A stretch of DNA of 11,036 nt from assembly GCA_039199225.1 (NCBI GenBank), contig JBCCSZ010000263.1, positions 1-11,036 of the forward strand, read 5' to 3'. The translations under genes and the position numbers were made by a program. Of the stretch, positions 1 to 7,582 are shown piece after piece (the stretch's first letter is position 1; every line of letters starts with the position of its first letter). This DNA comes from JBCCSZ01 sp039199225. Lineage in GTDB: Bacteria > Bacteroidota > Bacteroidia > Chitinophagales > Saprospiraceae. The notes beneath the pieces are model-generated. The model ran no database searches and was not told the origin of the DNA. It worked only from the letters and a program-made list of their open reading frames with translations.

Positions 1-1
1 C

Positions 2-736
2 TTTTTCATCAATACCAGTGGCAAGATGAGCGCCTTTGCCGGTCATGCAACGGACGACAACAACATCTTTGTGGGCGGCACAGACTATACCGATACAGAG
101 CCGGAGGTTTTCCTTTACAAGCTTTCAGAAGACGGCCAAATCGACCGGGACCTCAGCTCAAAGATTGAGAGAGGCAATCTGAACTTCCCCAGGGTTCAAC
201 TCATCGAAGGCTTGCCAGAAGATAAGATTCTGCTACATGGCGTATTCAGCGAGTACGACGGAAATCCCGTCTCCAATAAAACAGCCATCATCGACCAAGA
301 GGGCAACTTCCACACCGGGTTTCTACAAGAGGATGAAAATGCCTTTTTTACAGATGTGAAAAAAATAGACGACCAACAATGCTACATAGCTGGCTCCTTT
401 GTCAGTCCAAATGGTGCGACCAGCTTGGTTCGCATCACAGACCTGAAAACAGCCGTCCAAGCCCCATACCGCGACCAGCAGAGTTCGATGGGTCAGATTT
501 TTCCCAATCCAATGGTCAGCAATCGGCTGCAAATCGACATGGACCAAGAATGGTCGGACAAAAACCTTTCGTACAAAATTATTCAACTATCTTCCGGTAG
601 AATTTGCCAACAAGGGAAGTTGTCGGCCGGTTCAAAGCACGACATCCAAGTGCCGCAACTGGCCACTGGCGCCTATTCCCTTTTGTTGAAATACCAAAAT
701 CAAGAACGGTCACATATTTTTGTGAAAGGCCAATAA
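2..736 (+). CDS. T9SS-secreted beta-propeller-like protein, C-terminal fragment
   Basis: The reading frame is open from the first bases of the window, so the true start lies upstream; 244 residues are visible. The first methionine (base 26) is internal to an open frame and is not a credible start. The middle part resembles delta-60 (DUF5122) repeats: two blocks of the form 'DKILLHGVF...' and 'QQCYIAGSF...' about 50 residues apart, each followed by a stretch like 'TAIIDQEGNF'. Such repeats form beta-propellers in secreted proteins. The last 80 or so residues look like a type A T9SS sorting domain (Por_Secre_tail): 'IFPNP' followed by alternating strands, 'LATGAYSLLL' and a terminal '.IFVKGQ'. 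The protein is therefore probably carried across the outer membrane by T9SS and its tail removed or anchored at the surface. The substrate or ligand cannot be told from this fragment. The next gene starts 3 bases after the stop. Confidence 0.8.
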   Translation, partial: FFINTSGKMSAFAGHATDDNNIFVGGTDYTDTEPEVFLYKLSEDGQIDRDLSSKIERGNLNFPRVQLIEGLPEDKILLHGVFSEYDGNPVSNKTAIIDQEGNFHTGFLQEDENAFFTDVKKIDDQQCYIAGSFVSPNGATSLVRITDLKTAVQAPYRDQQSSMGQIFPNPMVSNRLQIDMDQEWSDKNLSYKIIQLSSGRICQQGKLSAGSKHDIQVPQLATGAYSLLLKYQNQERSHIFVKGQ

Positions 737-739
737 TGA

Positions 740-1192
740 ATGGATAGTTTATTTGAGGAAGAAAGCATTGCAAAAATTCAAGAGCGGATTGCGGCGCTGG
801 CGCCAGAGGACTGTCCATTGTGGGGACGGATGAATGCTGCTCAGATGTTGGCGCATTGCACGGAAGTACTTCGCAATGGCATTGGCGACACACAGCTACC
901 AAGGGTGTGGTATGGCTACCTTCTCCGCCCGTTGCTAAAGCACCGATACTACAACGACCAGCCTTTTAAATCCAGAAATTTGAAGACCCCTGCCAGTTTT
1001 ATCGTGACGGGTAATCCCTCCTTTGAGGAAGAAAAGGCGCGACTGCTGTCTTGGATTCATCGATTTTATGAACGAGCCGGAGATGGGAAGCCCATGGGGC
1101 GGCATCCAATTCTGGGAAGCTTCACCCCTCAGCAATGGGCCGTTGGACAGTACAAACACCTCGATCACCACCTTCGACAGTTTGGACACTAG
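740..1192 (+). CDS. DUF1569 (DinB-like) family protein
   Basis: This 150-residue protein matches the DUF1569 family. It has the N-terminal 'LWGRMNAAQMLAHC' segment (residues 27-40) and the C-terminal 'HPILGSFTPQQW...YKHLDHHLRQFG' segment (122-149). The family belongs to the DinB/YfiT four-helix fold, in which histidines bind a divalent metal. The likely ligands here are H39 and the H140-x-x-x-H144 pair, with H143 adjacent; this is inferred from the fold. Biochemical function is unknown; related DinB proteins include thiol transferases. The ATG at 740 is preferred because the overlapping ATG at 736 meets a stop after two codons. The start lies 3 bases past the stop of the T9SS cargo gene, so the two may share a transcript, although no functional link is evident. 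Full family length, no sign of damage. Confidence 0.85.
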   Translation: MDSLFEEESIAKIQERIAALAPEDCPLWGRMNAAQMLAHCTEVLRNGIGDTQLPRVWYGYLLRPLLKHRYYNDQPFKSRNLKTPASFIVTGNPSFEEEKARLLSWIHRFYERAGDGKPMGRHPILGSFTPQQWAVGQYKHLDHHLRQFGH

Positions 1193-1230
1193 CCATTTCT
1201 CCCCTCCCTAAAGGCTACCAAATGGCAAAC

Positions 1231-1264
1231 AAAAAGGAGATAACAACGCAGTTACCTCCTCTTT
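1231..1264 (+). terminator. Hairpin after the DUF1569 gene, possible terminator
   Basis: AGGAGATAAC (1235-1244) and GTTACCTCCT (1251-1260) form a 10-bp stem with one A-C mismatch and a 6-base loop. It is flanked by A5 on the left and CTTT on the right. The T tract is short, so termination on the plus strand would be weak. On the minus strand the mismatch becomes a G-U pair and the trailing T5 is better, but I see no minus-strand gene that would need it. Confidence 0.4.
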
Positions 1265-1325
1265 AAAATCCGAGCTAATAAATTATTAATTGTACTTGTA
1301 AAGACTATGGTGGATGGTCAAATGG

Positions 1326-1359
1326 TTGGGTGTTTTCGAAAAAATCTTTCTTAAATTTG
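1326..1359 (+). promoter_or_regulatory. Possible Bacteroidota sigma-ABfr promoter for the argE-like gene
   Basis: TAAATTTG at 1352-1359 matches the Bacteroidota -7 element TAnnTTTG exactly. A TTG at 1326-1328 lies 23 bases upstream, at the long end of the accepted spacing. The 5' leader to the ATG at 1391 would be about 25 bases. The fit is good for -7 and ordinary for -33. Confidence 0.45.
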
Positions 1360-1390
1360 GATATTCTTCAGATGCCTTAAAATACACCCT

Positions 1391-2569
1391 ATGTCAAAAG
1401 TGGAAGACATTCTCGCTCAACTCGTTCAATTTCAAGTCCTTGGCGGGCAAAGCAACCTATCCATCATTCACTGGATCAAGGAATACGTAGAAAATTGTGG
1501 CGTCGAAGCGACGCTGGTTCCCAACGAAACAGGCGATAAAGCTGCCTTGCATTGCCGCATCGGACCGGCCGTGGATGGTGGCGTCATCTTGTCCGGACAT
1601 ACAGACGTCGTACCCGTCGAAGGACAGCATTGGAGCTCCGACCCTTTTGTGTTGACCGATAAAAAGGATGGCCGCTTGTATGCCCGCGGCGCCTGCGACA
1701 TGAAGGGCTTCCTGGCTTGCTGCCTGGCCGCCCTACCGGATATGGTGGAGGCCCCCTTGCAACGGCCCATCTACCTGGCTTTTTCTTACGATGAAGAAGT
1801 GGGCTGTATTGGCGCACCGGCCTTGATTCGTCATTTTCAGCATCACTACAGCGAAAAAGCGCACTACGCCATCATCGGAGAGCCTTCCATGATGCAGCCC
1901 ATTGTGGGTCAGAAGGGCATCTATGTGGTCAAGACAACCGTCAATGGATCGGCGGGCCACAGCAGCAGAATTCGCCAGGAAGTCAGTGCCATCCATGAAT
2001 CGGCGCGGCTCATCCTTTGGCTGGAAAACAAGATGAACGAGTTGGTCGATGAGGGACGAATCGATCCGCGCTTTGAACCACCCCACTCCTCCATACACAT
2101 CGGCACCATTCAGGGCGGAGTCGCCTTCAACATCGTGGCAGACAAAGCCCAATTTGAATGGGACCTGCGAACCATTCCCAAAGACCAGGTCGCCGACATC
2201 CTAGCTGCCTTTGAAGCCTACTGCCGGGAGCGGGAGGCTGCCTTGCGACCGATTTTTCCAGATTTTGCCATCCAACTAAAAGAACACCACCCACCAGTTC
2301 CACCACTGGATACCGCTGAGGATCAAAAGGTGGTGTCCTTCGTTCAAAAGTTATGTGGTCAGCAAGACTTGGGGGCTGTTTCCTTTGCATCCGAAGCAGG
2401 CCAATTTGCCGAGGCCGGCTATGAAAGCGTCATCTGCGGCCCAGGCTCCATCGAGCAAGCACATCGGGCCGATGAGTTCATCAGTAAGGAACAACTGCAG
2501 AAGGGAATGGATATGATGCATCGATTGATCCAGGAGCAAGGAGCTGTCTTTGCCAGCTTGGGGCAATGA
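1391..2569 (+). CDS. argE: M20-family acetylornithine deacetylase / N-acylornithine deacylase (ArgE-type)
   Basis: This 392-residue protein is a complete zinc-dependent M20 peptidase-family hydrolase of the ArgE type. It removes the acyl group from N-acetyl-ornithine to give ornithine in arginine synthesis, in the cytoplasm. The two-metal site is visible in order: H70 and D72 in 'SGHTDVVPV', bridging D103 in 'GACDMKG', catalytic base E135 with ligand E136 in 'DEEVG', E164 in 'GEPS' and H358 in 'EQAHRADE'. H190 in the lid/dimerisation domain (about 180-285) would complete the partner's active site. Length matches the family (about 380-390). Some Bacteroidota make arginine through N-succinyl-ornithine, so the substrate could be the succinyl form; sequence reading alone cannot separate them. 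It stands alone, with no other arginine gene in the window. The ATG has no Shine-Dalgarno sequence, as is usual in this phylum. Confidence 0.85.
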   Translation: MSKVEDILAQLVQFQVLGGQSNLSIIHWIKEYVENCGVEATLVPNETGDKAALHCRIGPAVDGGVILSGHTDVVPVEGQHWSSDPFVLTDKKDGRLYARGACDMKGFLACCLAALPDMVEAPLQRPIYLAFSYDEEVGCIGAPALIRHFQHHYSEKAHYAIIGEPSMMQPIVGQKGIYVVKTTVNGSAGHSSRIRQEVSAIHESARLILWLENKMNELVDEGRIDPRFEPPHSSIHIGTIQGGVAFNIVADKAQFEWDLRTIPKDQVADILAAFEAYCREREAALRPIFPDFAIQLKEHHPPVPPLDTAEDQKVVSFVQKLCGQQDLGAVSFASEAGQFAEAGYESVICGPGSIEQAHRADEFISKEQLQKGMDMMHRLIQEQGAVFASLGQ

Positions 2570-2756
2570 GATAGACGCATCGATTCCAATAAGCGCCATT
2601 GAAACAGGAAACCAATCAGCGTCTTTATCGCAAACCACTGGCTCTTTTACCATTCTCAACACCCGCGTCTGTGGCCAAAGCTTTCACTGCTCTGGGATGA
2701 TTCCATCGGCTCATTTAGGGCAAAATCCTCTTTTTATAGCTGCGTAGCATGTCATT
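2570..2756 (+). other. Non-coding spacer between argE and the miaB promoter
   Basis: Small reading frames cross this stretch on both strands, but none has a recognisable product or a separate start context; they run out of the argE gene region. I see no clear terminator for argE. With the promoter and leader that follow, the gap to miaB totals 299 bases. Confidence 0.5.
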
Positions 2757-2789
2757 TTGTCATATTTATCCTTAAAAAACGTATCTTTG
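2757..2789 (+). promoter_or_regulatory. Bacteroidota-type promoter for the miaB cluster
   Basis: TATCTTTG at 2782-2789 is an exact TAnnTTTG -7 element. A TTG (within TTTTG) at 2757-2759 serves as the -33 element, with a 22-base spacer. Transcription would start near 2795, giving a leader of about 75 bases before the miaB ATG at 2869. The leader contains a small CAGCT/AGCTG hairpin (2807-2821) of doubtful meaning. This is the best promoter match in the window and probably drives the whole run to the terminator at 7868-7904. Confidence 0.7.
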
Positions 2790-2868
2790 CAGCACTTTTT
2801 GCCCAGCAGCTAATACAGCTGTAGGAACACTGTTAATTTTTCGCCTTTTTTCAAAGAGCAAGAACACA

Positions 2869-4302
2869 ATGTACAACAACAATCCGACATTGGAGAACAT
2901 CCATCGGCAGGTGGACGAAAGCAAGCAGGGAGAGATATTCTTCGATGCCCAAAAGACTGATGCACAGGCCAATGGCCGCCATTTCTACATTGAGAGTTAT
3001 GGTTGTCAGATGAATTTCAGCGACAGTGAAATTGTTGCTTCTATATTGGGAGAAATCGGTTTTCGCCCGACGCGAAATATGGAGGAGTCCGATCTCATTT
3101 TGATCAATACTTGTTCCATCCGGGAAAAGGCAGAGGACACCGTCCGCAAGCGCCTAAGAATCTTCGACAAGGTCAAGCAAAAGCGCCCTGGTACACTTGT
3201 GGGCGTTTTGGGCTGCATGGCCGAGCGCTTGAAAGACAAATTGATGGAGCAGGAGAAGCTGGTTGATTTGGTGATCGGCCCAGATGCCTACAGAGACCTT
3301 CCTAAACTGGTCAACGATGCTGAAGGAGGCGATCGGGGCATCAATGTATTTCTAAGCCGAGAAGAAACCTATGCCGATATTAGTCCGTTGCGCCTCGACT
3401 CGAATGGCGTCACAGCCTTCATCTCCATCATGCGGGGTTGCGACAATATGTGCTCTTTTTGTGTCGTCCCATTTACCCGGGGGCGCGAGCGCAGCCGCAA
3501 TGCTTTTAGCATCGTAGCCGAAGCCACCGATCTATACGAAAAGGGATACCGGGAGGTGACACTCCTGGGGCAGAACGTCGATTCCTACAAATGGACGCAT
3601 CCAGAAAATGAGCAAACCGTCACTTTTGCTCAGTTACTCGAAATGGTGGCTGCAGTTCATCCCGACTTGCGCATACGCTTTTCGACCTCCCACCCCAAGG
3701 ACATTACAGACGATGTATTGTATGCCATTGCAAAGCACGATAATATTTGCAATTACATACATCTGCCCGTCCAATCAGGCAACAGCCGGGTGTTGAAATT
3801 GATGAACCGAACTTACGACCGCGAGTGGTACATCAGCAAGGTCAAACGCATCTACGAACTCGTGCCGGATTGTGCCATCAGCTCGGACATCATTACGGGT
3901 TTTTGCTCCGAGACCGAGGAAGAACACCAGGAAACATTGAGCATGATCGAATGGGCCAACTACAGTATGTCCTACATGTTTTACTATTCGGAGCGGCCTG
4001 GAACGCTGGCAGCCCGAAAATACGAAGACGACATTCCGTTGGAGGTCAAAAAGCGACGTTTACAAGAAGTCATTCGCTTACAAAATCAAAAGTCTTTCCG
4101 TCACAACCAAAAGGACATCGGCAAGCAATTCAAGGTATTGATCGAGGGCAATTCCAAGCGTTCAGAAGATCAGTTTAAAGGGCGTAATTCTCAAAACAAA
4201 ATGATTGTCTTCCCCAAAAGGGAAGGGCTGAAAGTCGGTGACTACGTAGAAGTCATTGTTCGGGAGGCAACCAGTGCAACCTTGATCGGCGATCTGGCTT
4301 AA
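2869..4302 (+). CDS. miaB: tRNA-2-methylthio-N6-dimethylallyladenosine synthase MiaB
   Basis: This 477-residue radical-SAM methylthiotransferase converts i6A37 to ms2i6A37 in tRNAs reading UNN codons, using two 4Fe-4S clusters and S-adenosylmethionine in the cytoplasm. The N-terminal UPF0004 (MTTase) domain has its three cluster cysteines: C46 in 'SYGCQMNFSDSE', C82 in 'INTCSIREKAED' and C116 in 'GCMAERLK'. The radical-SAM CxxxCxxC is C191, C195 and C198 in 'MRGCDNMCSFCVVPFTRGRERS'. 'GQNVDSY' (235-241) and 'HLPVQSGN' (298-305) are typical of MiaB rather than RimO or MtaB. The C-terminal part (about 415-477) fits a TRAM RNA-binding domain. The roughly 35-residue extension before 'RHFYIESYGCQMN' is longer than in E. 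coli MiaB. The sigma-54 activator gene starts 79 bases downstream with no terminator between, so co-transcription is likely. Confidence 0.96.
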   Translation: MYNNNPTLENIHRQVDESKQGEIFFDAQKTDAQANGRHFYIESYGCQMNFSDSEIVASILGEIGFRPTRNMEESDLILINTCSIREKAEDTVRKRLRIFDKVKQKRPGTLVGVLGCMAERLKDKLMEQEKLVDLVIGPDAYRDLPKLVNDAEGGDRGINVFLSREETYADISPLRLDSNGVTAFISIMRGCDNMCSFCVVPFTRGRERSRNAFSIVAEATDLYEKGYREVTLLGQNVDSYKWTHPENEQTVTFAQLLEMVAAVHPDLRIRFSTSHPKDITDDVLYAIAKHDNICNYIHLPVQSGNSRVLKLMNRTYDREWYISKVKRIYELVPDCAISSDIITGFCSETEEEHQETLSMIEWANYSMSYMFYYSERPGTLAARKYEDDIPLEVKKRRLQEVIRLQNQKSFRHNQKDIGKQFKVLIEGNSKRSEDQFKGRNSQNKMIVFPKREGLKVGDYVEVIVREATSATLIGDLA

Positions 4303-4381
4303 AGAAGGAAGTTTTTACAGCCAGAGGCATCCGATCGGGCAGCCGAAAACCCTTCAGCAAACTAAATACAAAGAGAAAACC

Positions 4382-5665
4382 ATGAATTTACGCACCATAA
4401 AACAACGATTCGGGATCATCGGCAATTCCCAGGCGCTCGATTTAGCCTTGGAGACAGCCGCCAGGGTTTCTGCCACCGATCTGACCGTCTTGATTACCGG
4501 GGAAAGTGGGGTTGGAAAAGAAGTATTTTCCAAAATCATCCACCAACTCAGCCCGCGCAAGCACAGTAAATTCATTCCCGTCAATACAGGTGCGATTCCA
4601 GATGGCACCATTAATTCAGAATTGTTTGGACATGAAAGGGGGGCCTTCACCGGAGCGACGAACGAGCGAAAAGGATATTTTGAGACAGTAGATGGTGGAA
4701 CCATTTTTTTGGATGAAATCGGCGAAATGCCCTTGGATACCCAAGCCTACCTGCTGCGCATACTCGAAAGCGGAGAATTCATGCGGGTCGGTTCGTCGCA
4801 GGTACATAGAACGGATGTGCGCGTGATAGCAGCGACCAACGTGGATCTACCCAAGCGGGTACAGGCGGGTAAGTTTCGGGAAGACCTTTACTACCGTCTC
4901 AACACCATCCCCATCAAGGTGCCAGCTTTAAAAGAACGGCCAGAGGATATTCCCATCCTTTTCCGGAAGTTTTCCATGGATTTTGCAGAAAAGTACCGGG
5001 CCGAAACCATCAAGCTGGATGAAAAAGCCACCCTTTTGTTGCAGCGATATAATTGGCCAGGCAACATTCGGGAGCTGAAAAATGTGGTCGAGCAGATTTC
5101 CGTCTTGTCCGAAAATCGATTGATAGAGGCCGAAGACCTCATTCGCTTTATACCCAACATCCTAAAGCGCCATTTGCCTGCCACAACCGAACAATTGGGA
5201 GAGCAGCCCGAATCGCTTCGGGAAAGGGAAATTCTCTACAAATTGCTGTTCGATATGAAAAACGACCTGAACGATTTGAAATCCCTCGTTTTTCAGCTCA
5301 TCAACGACAACGACCTGGAAGTCCCTAACATCAACCTGCGGCAGCTTCAAGCTCCGGAAAGTCGCTTTCCCTCTTACACCTCGGCCCCCAGCTACGAATC
5401 GATGGAGCGCCCCATTCGAGAGGAAGAAAACCTGCCGGTTGTACCAGATGCCCATCTACCCATCATCATCAATAAAAACAATGGTGTAGAGCAAGGCTTC
5501 GGCGACTCAGAAGTATTGGAAGACAACCTTAAGCTGGAAGACATGGAGAAAATGATGATCGTAAGGGCCTTGAAAAAGTACAAAGGTCGTCGCAAGGATG
5601 CGGCTGCGGAATTGGGCATATCGGAGCGAACCCTCTATCGAAAGATCAAGCAATACGACCTATGA
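4382..5665 (+). CDS. Sigma-54-dependent enhancer-binding transcription activator without an N-terminal sensor domain
   Basis: This 427-residue bacterial enhancer-binding protein uses ATP hydrolysis to remodel sigma-54 RNA polymerase. The AAA+ domain begins almost at the N terminus: Walker A 'GESGVGKE' (40-47), the sigma-54-contacting loop 'GAFTGA' (87-92) intact, Walker B 'GGTIFLDEIGEM' (105-116) with D111 and E112, the arginine-finger region 'FREDLYYRLN' (165-174) and sensor II 'WPGNIREL' (225-232). A helical segment about 278-312 ('REREILYKLLFDMKNDLNDL') could form a coiled coil. It is followed by a low-complexity linker, then a Fis-type helix-turn-helix (about 388-427, 'GRRKDAAAELGISERTLYR'). 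There is no receiver, GAF or PAS domain before the ATPase, so activity must be controlled by other means, such as the linker, a partner protein or expression level. It lies between miaB and the lptE-like gene. Its targets are unknown, and I found no clear -24/-12 promoter in the window. Confidence 0.93.
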   Translation: MNLRTIKQRFGIIGNSQALDLALETAARVSATDLTVLITGESGVGKEVFSKIIHQLSPRKHSKFIPVNTGAIPDGTINSELFGHERGAFTGATNERKGYFETVDGGTIFLDEIGEMPLDTQAYLLRILESGEFMRVGSSQVHRTDVRVIAATNVDLPKRVQAGKFREDLYYRLNTIPIKVPALKERPEDIPILFRKFSMDFAEKYRAETIKLDEKATLLLQRYNWPGNIRELKNVVEQISVLSENRLIEAEDLIRFIPNILKRHLPATTEQLGEQPESLREREILYKLLFDMKNDLNDLKSLVFQLINDNDLEVPNINLRQLQAPESRFPSYTSAPSYESMERPIREEENLPVVPDAHLPIIINKNNGVEQGFGDSEVLEDNLKLEDMEKMMIVRALKKYKGRRKDAAAELGISERTLYRKIKQYDL

Positions 5666-5675
5666 TTTTGTTAAA

Positions 5676-5724
5676 GCCAAAAAGAAAACGATGGTAAATT
5701 CCATTTTTGGCGTTGAGTACTCAA
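5676..5724 (+). promoter_or_regulatory. Hairpin and 12-bp palindrome ahead of the lptE-like gene
   Basis: In the 72-base gap before lptE, GCCAAAA (5676-5682) pairs with TTTTGGC (5705-5711), and inside it ATGG (5691-5694) pairs with CCAT (5701-5704), leaving an 8-base bulge on the left arm. Two bases further on is a perfect palindrome TTGAGTACTCAA (5713-5724), ending 13 bases before the ATG. It could be an operator, an mRNA-processing site or chance: a 12-bp palindrome is expected a few times in 11 kb. No binding protein is known. Confidence 0.3.
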
Positions 5725-5737
5725 AGCATTGATCCGT

Positions 5738-6241
5738 ATGAATCGCATTTATCTACTATTTATCCTCATTGGCCTGGCTTATTTGCAGCAATCGTGCAAG
5801 TACTCTTTGGGAGGTGTGAGTGTCCCTCCCGACGTCAAAAACTTTTATGTCGACAACTTTTCAATTTCAGCACCCAACGCCCCCTCGACCATCAACGTAG
5901 AATTTACAGAAGCCCTGCGCAACCAGATTCGCAACCAGTCCCGCTTGGTGGATGCAGAGGTAGACCCAGATATTGAATTCCGGGGAGCAGTTACAGACTA
6001 TCGGGTGACGGCCGAGGCGCCAGAGCAGGGCGAAACCATCGGCTTCAACCGCCTGACCATCGTGGTGCGGGTAGAGTACTTTAGCAACCTCAACGACACG
6101 GAAATTTTTAATAAAACCTTCTCGGAATACGAAGATTTTGCTGCCTCAGACAACCTTTTGTCGATTCAGGACGATCTGGTTAATGAGATATTTGAAAAAC
6201 TGGTGGATCGGGTTTTTCGAGAAGCCTTTGCCAATTGGTAA
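5738..6241 (+). CDS. lptE: LptE-like outer-membrane lipoprotein (LPS assembly)
   Basis: This 167-residue lipoprotein has a lipobox-like end to its signal peptide: 'MNRIYLLFILIGLAYLQQSC', with C20 the lipidated cysteine. It continues 'KYSLGGVSVPPDVKNFYVDNF', the typical opening of Bacteroidota LptE proteins ('C.YSF.G..IP....'). LptE plugs the LptD beta-barrel and helps place LPS in the outer leaflet. The rest alternates strand and helix, with a helix 'VEFTEALRNQIRNQS' and a final helix rich in acidic residues and valine, as in the family. The ATG at 5738 is preferred over an upstream in-frame TTG at 5729, because it gives a compact signal peptide. Members are short and diverge strongly, so the call rests on the N-terminal pattern, length and position next to the sigma-54 activator and secG. 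Confidence 0.8.
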   Translation: MNRIYLLFILIGLAYLQQSCKYSLGGVSVPPDVKNFYVDNFSISAPNAPSTINVEFTEALRNQIRNQSRLVDAEVDPDIEFRGAVTDYRVTAEAPEQGETIGFNRLTIVVRVEYFSNLNDTEIFNKTFSEYEDFAASDNLLSIQDDLVNEIFEKLVDRVFREAFANW

Positions 6242-6282
6242 AAAGAAAATCGTAACTTAAGCAGCCTGTAAAATTTACTTCT

Positions 6283-7581
6283 ATGAATGCAGAGAGTTTT
6301 GTAGGATTTCTAAAAGAGCCTTCTCGCCTATACCAGTTGACGTATCAGGAGATCAAGAGCTTGCTTTTGGAATACCCCTATTGCTCTAATCTGCACCAGA
6401 TGCTTGCGATCAAAGCTCAGATGGAAGACCACAAGGAGGCCGATAAATTGCTGAAGCAAGCAGCTTTCTACAGTCCGAACCGCTCGTTTTTGTATCAATT
6501 GATGGACAACCTGCCAGTGCGGGAAAGTCGTTCGGCCAATTATGTGATCACAGAGGACTATTTGGAACTGAGCGATTTGTCGTCGGGCGGGCGCCCGGTG
6601 GAGGAGCCAGCGGATACGCCTAGTAAGGCTTCTGAGGAAGAGGCCGAACATTGGCCAGAGCAAGACTTTAACGATGCAGAAATAGAAGACATCAGTTTTG
6701 AAATTCCTATGGATGCGCCGGAATCGTCTGTCGTCGACGAGTCTGTTGCGCCCATAGCCATTGAATTGGACGCTATGCCACCGGATAAACCCTCCAAGCC
6801 GTCGGATAAATCCAGAATCTTCTTTATCGAAGACCTAATTTCGGATATGGATGCTTCCCTGGAACTCACGCCGACTTGGCAAGACCAGCCCTTTGAGGAC
6901 AAGATCGAAGAATCGGTCGATGAAGTGGAGGAGGCACAGCAGCTTCCAGAAGAAACGGAGGCAACTATTGCTCCGCGATATGATGTTCCGCTGGAAATCG
7001 TCAATACGCCGACGGATGAATTGGAGTGGCCAGAGGGTAACAATACGGCAAAAGAACCGTTGAAAACAACAGAGTTAACGGATGATTCCGCAGCCGAAAA
7101 TCCTTCACCTATGACGATGGCTTCTGAGGAAGATTTATCTGCCGAAGAGCATGTAGCACCACCGGCTCCACAGCCTAAGACTTCCTTCAGCAGTTGGTTG
7201 AAGCGCTACCCCTCTCCGAAGCACAGTATACAAAATGTTCCGCCGCCCAGTACGCCTGCGGCTCCGACACCTTTTGAAAGAAAAGCCGCCAAAAAGAAAC
7301 GCGACCAATACACGATAGAGGATTTGTCGGAAGCAAAAAGTAAAAGATCCACTTCCGCCCCTAAATCGCCCAAGGTCGGCAAAAAGAAAAAGACCCGTTC
7401 ATTGGCCAACCGCAGCCTGGAGGAAAACGCAGAAATCGTATCCGAGACCTTGGCAGAGATTTTGGCCAGACAAGGTAGCTATGAAAAGGCCGTGGACATG
7501 TATCGGCGTTTGAGCTTGATTTTTCCCGAAAAAAGCACGTTCTTTGCGAAGCGAATTACAGAACTTAAAAAATTATATTAA
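6283..7581 (+). CDS. Acidic low-complexity protein with terminal TPR-like segments
   Basis: This 432-residue protein has three parts. Residues 1-75 are helical and TPR-like ('LLLEYPYCSNLHQMLAIKAQ', 'KEADKLLKQAAFYSPN'). Residues about 80-330 are a long disordered stretch rich in Glu, Asp, Pro, Ser and Thr. A basic, lysine-rich segment (about 333-376) then leads to a C-terminal TPR-like hairpin 'AEILARQGSYEKAVDMYRRL' followed by 'PEKSTFFAKRITELKKLY'. It has no signal peptide or membrane segment, so it is probably cytoplasmic. I recall TPR proteins of this build between lptE and secG in other Bacteroidota, but know of no assigned function. It overlaps nothing and ends one base before the secG start, so translational coupling with secG is likely. 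A scaffold role in the envelope cluster is conceivable but unproven. Confidence 0.8.
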   Translation: MNAESFVGFLKEPSRLYQLTYQEIKSLLLEYPYCSNLHQMLAIKAQMEDHKEADKLLKQAAFYSPNRSFLYQLMDNLPVRESRSANYVITEDYLELSDLSSGGRPVEEPADTPSKASEEEAEHWPEQDFNDAEIEDISFEIPMDAPESSVVDESVAPIAIELDAMPPDKPSKPSDKSRIFFIEDLISDMDASLELTPTWQDQPFEDKIEESVDEVEEAQQLPEETEATIAPRYDVPLEIVNTPTDELEWPEGNNTAKEPLKTTELTDDSAAENPSPMTMASEEDLSAEEHVAPPAPQPKTSFSSWLKRYPSPKHSIQNVPPPSTPAAPTPFERKAAKKKRDQYTIEDLSEAKSKRSTSAPKSPKVGKKKKTRSLANRSLEENAEIVSETLAEILARQGSYEKAVDMYRRLSLIFPEKSTFFAKRITELKKLY

Positions 7582-7582
7582 T

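Noticed and set aside
848..864. TGGCGCATTGCA as a sigma-54 -24/-12 promoter
   Set aside because: The GG and GC elements are too close together, and it lies inside the DUF1569 coding sequence.
2550..2747. Small plus-strand frame overlapping the argE end and filling the spacer
   Set aside because: No recognisable product, no start context, and it begins inside argE; treated as a chance frame.
6558..7043. 161-residue minus-strand frame opposite the TPR protein gene
   Set aside because: Its Ser/Gly-rich sequence is the mirror of the acidic low-complexity coding strand; it is a shadow.
7544..7582. Upstream start for secG, adding 13 residues
   Set aside because: It overlaps the TPR gene and adds a charged N terminus before the first membrane helix; ATG at 7583 fits the family better.
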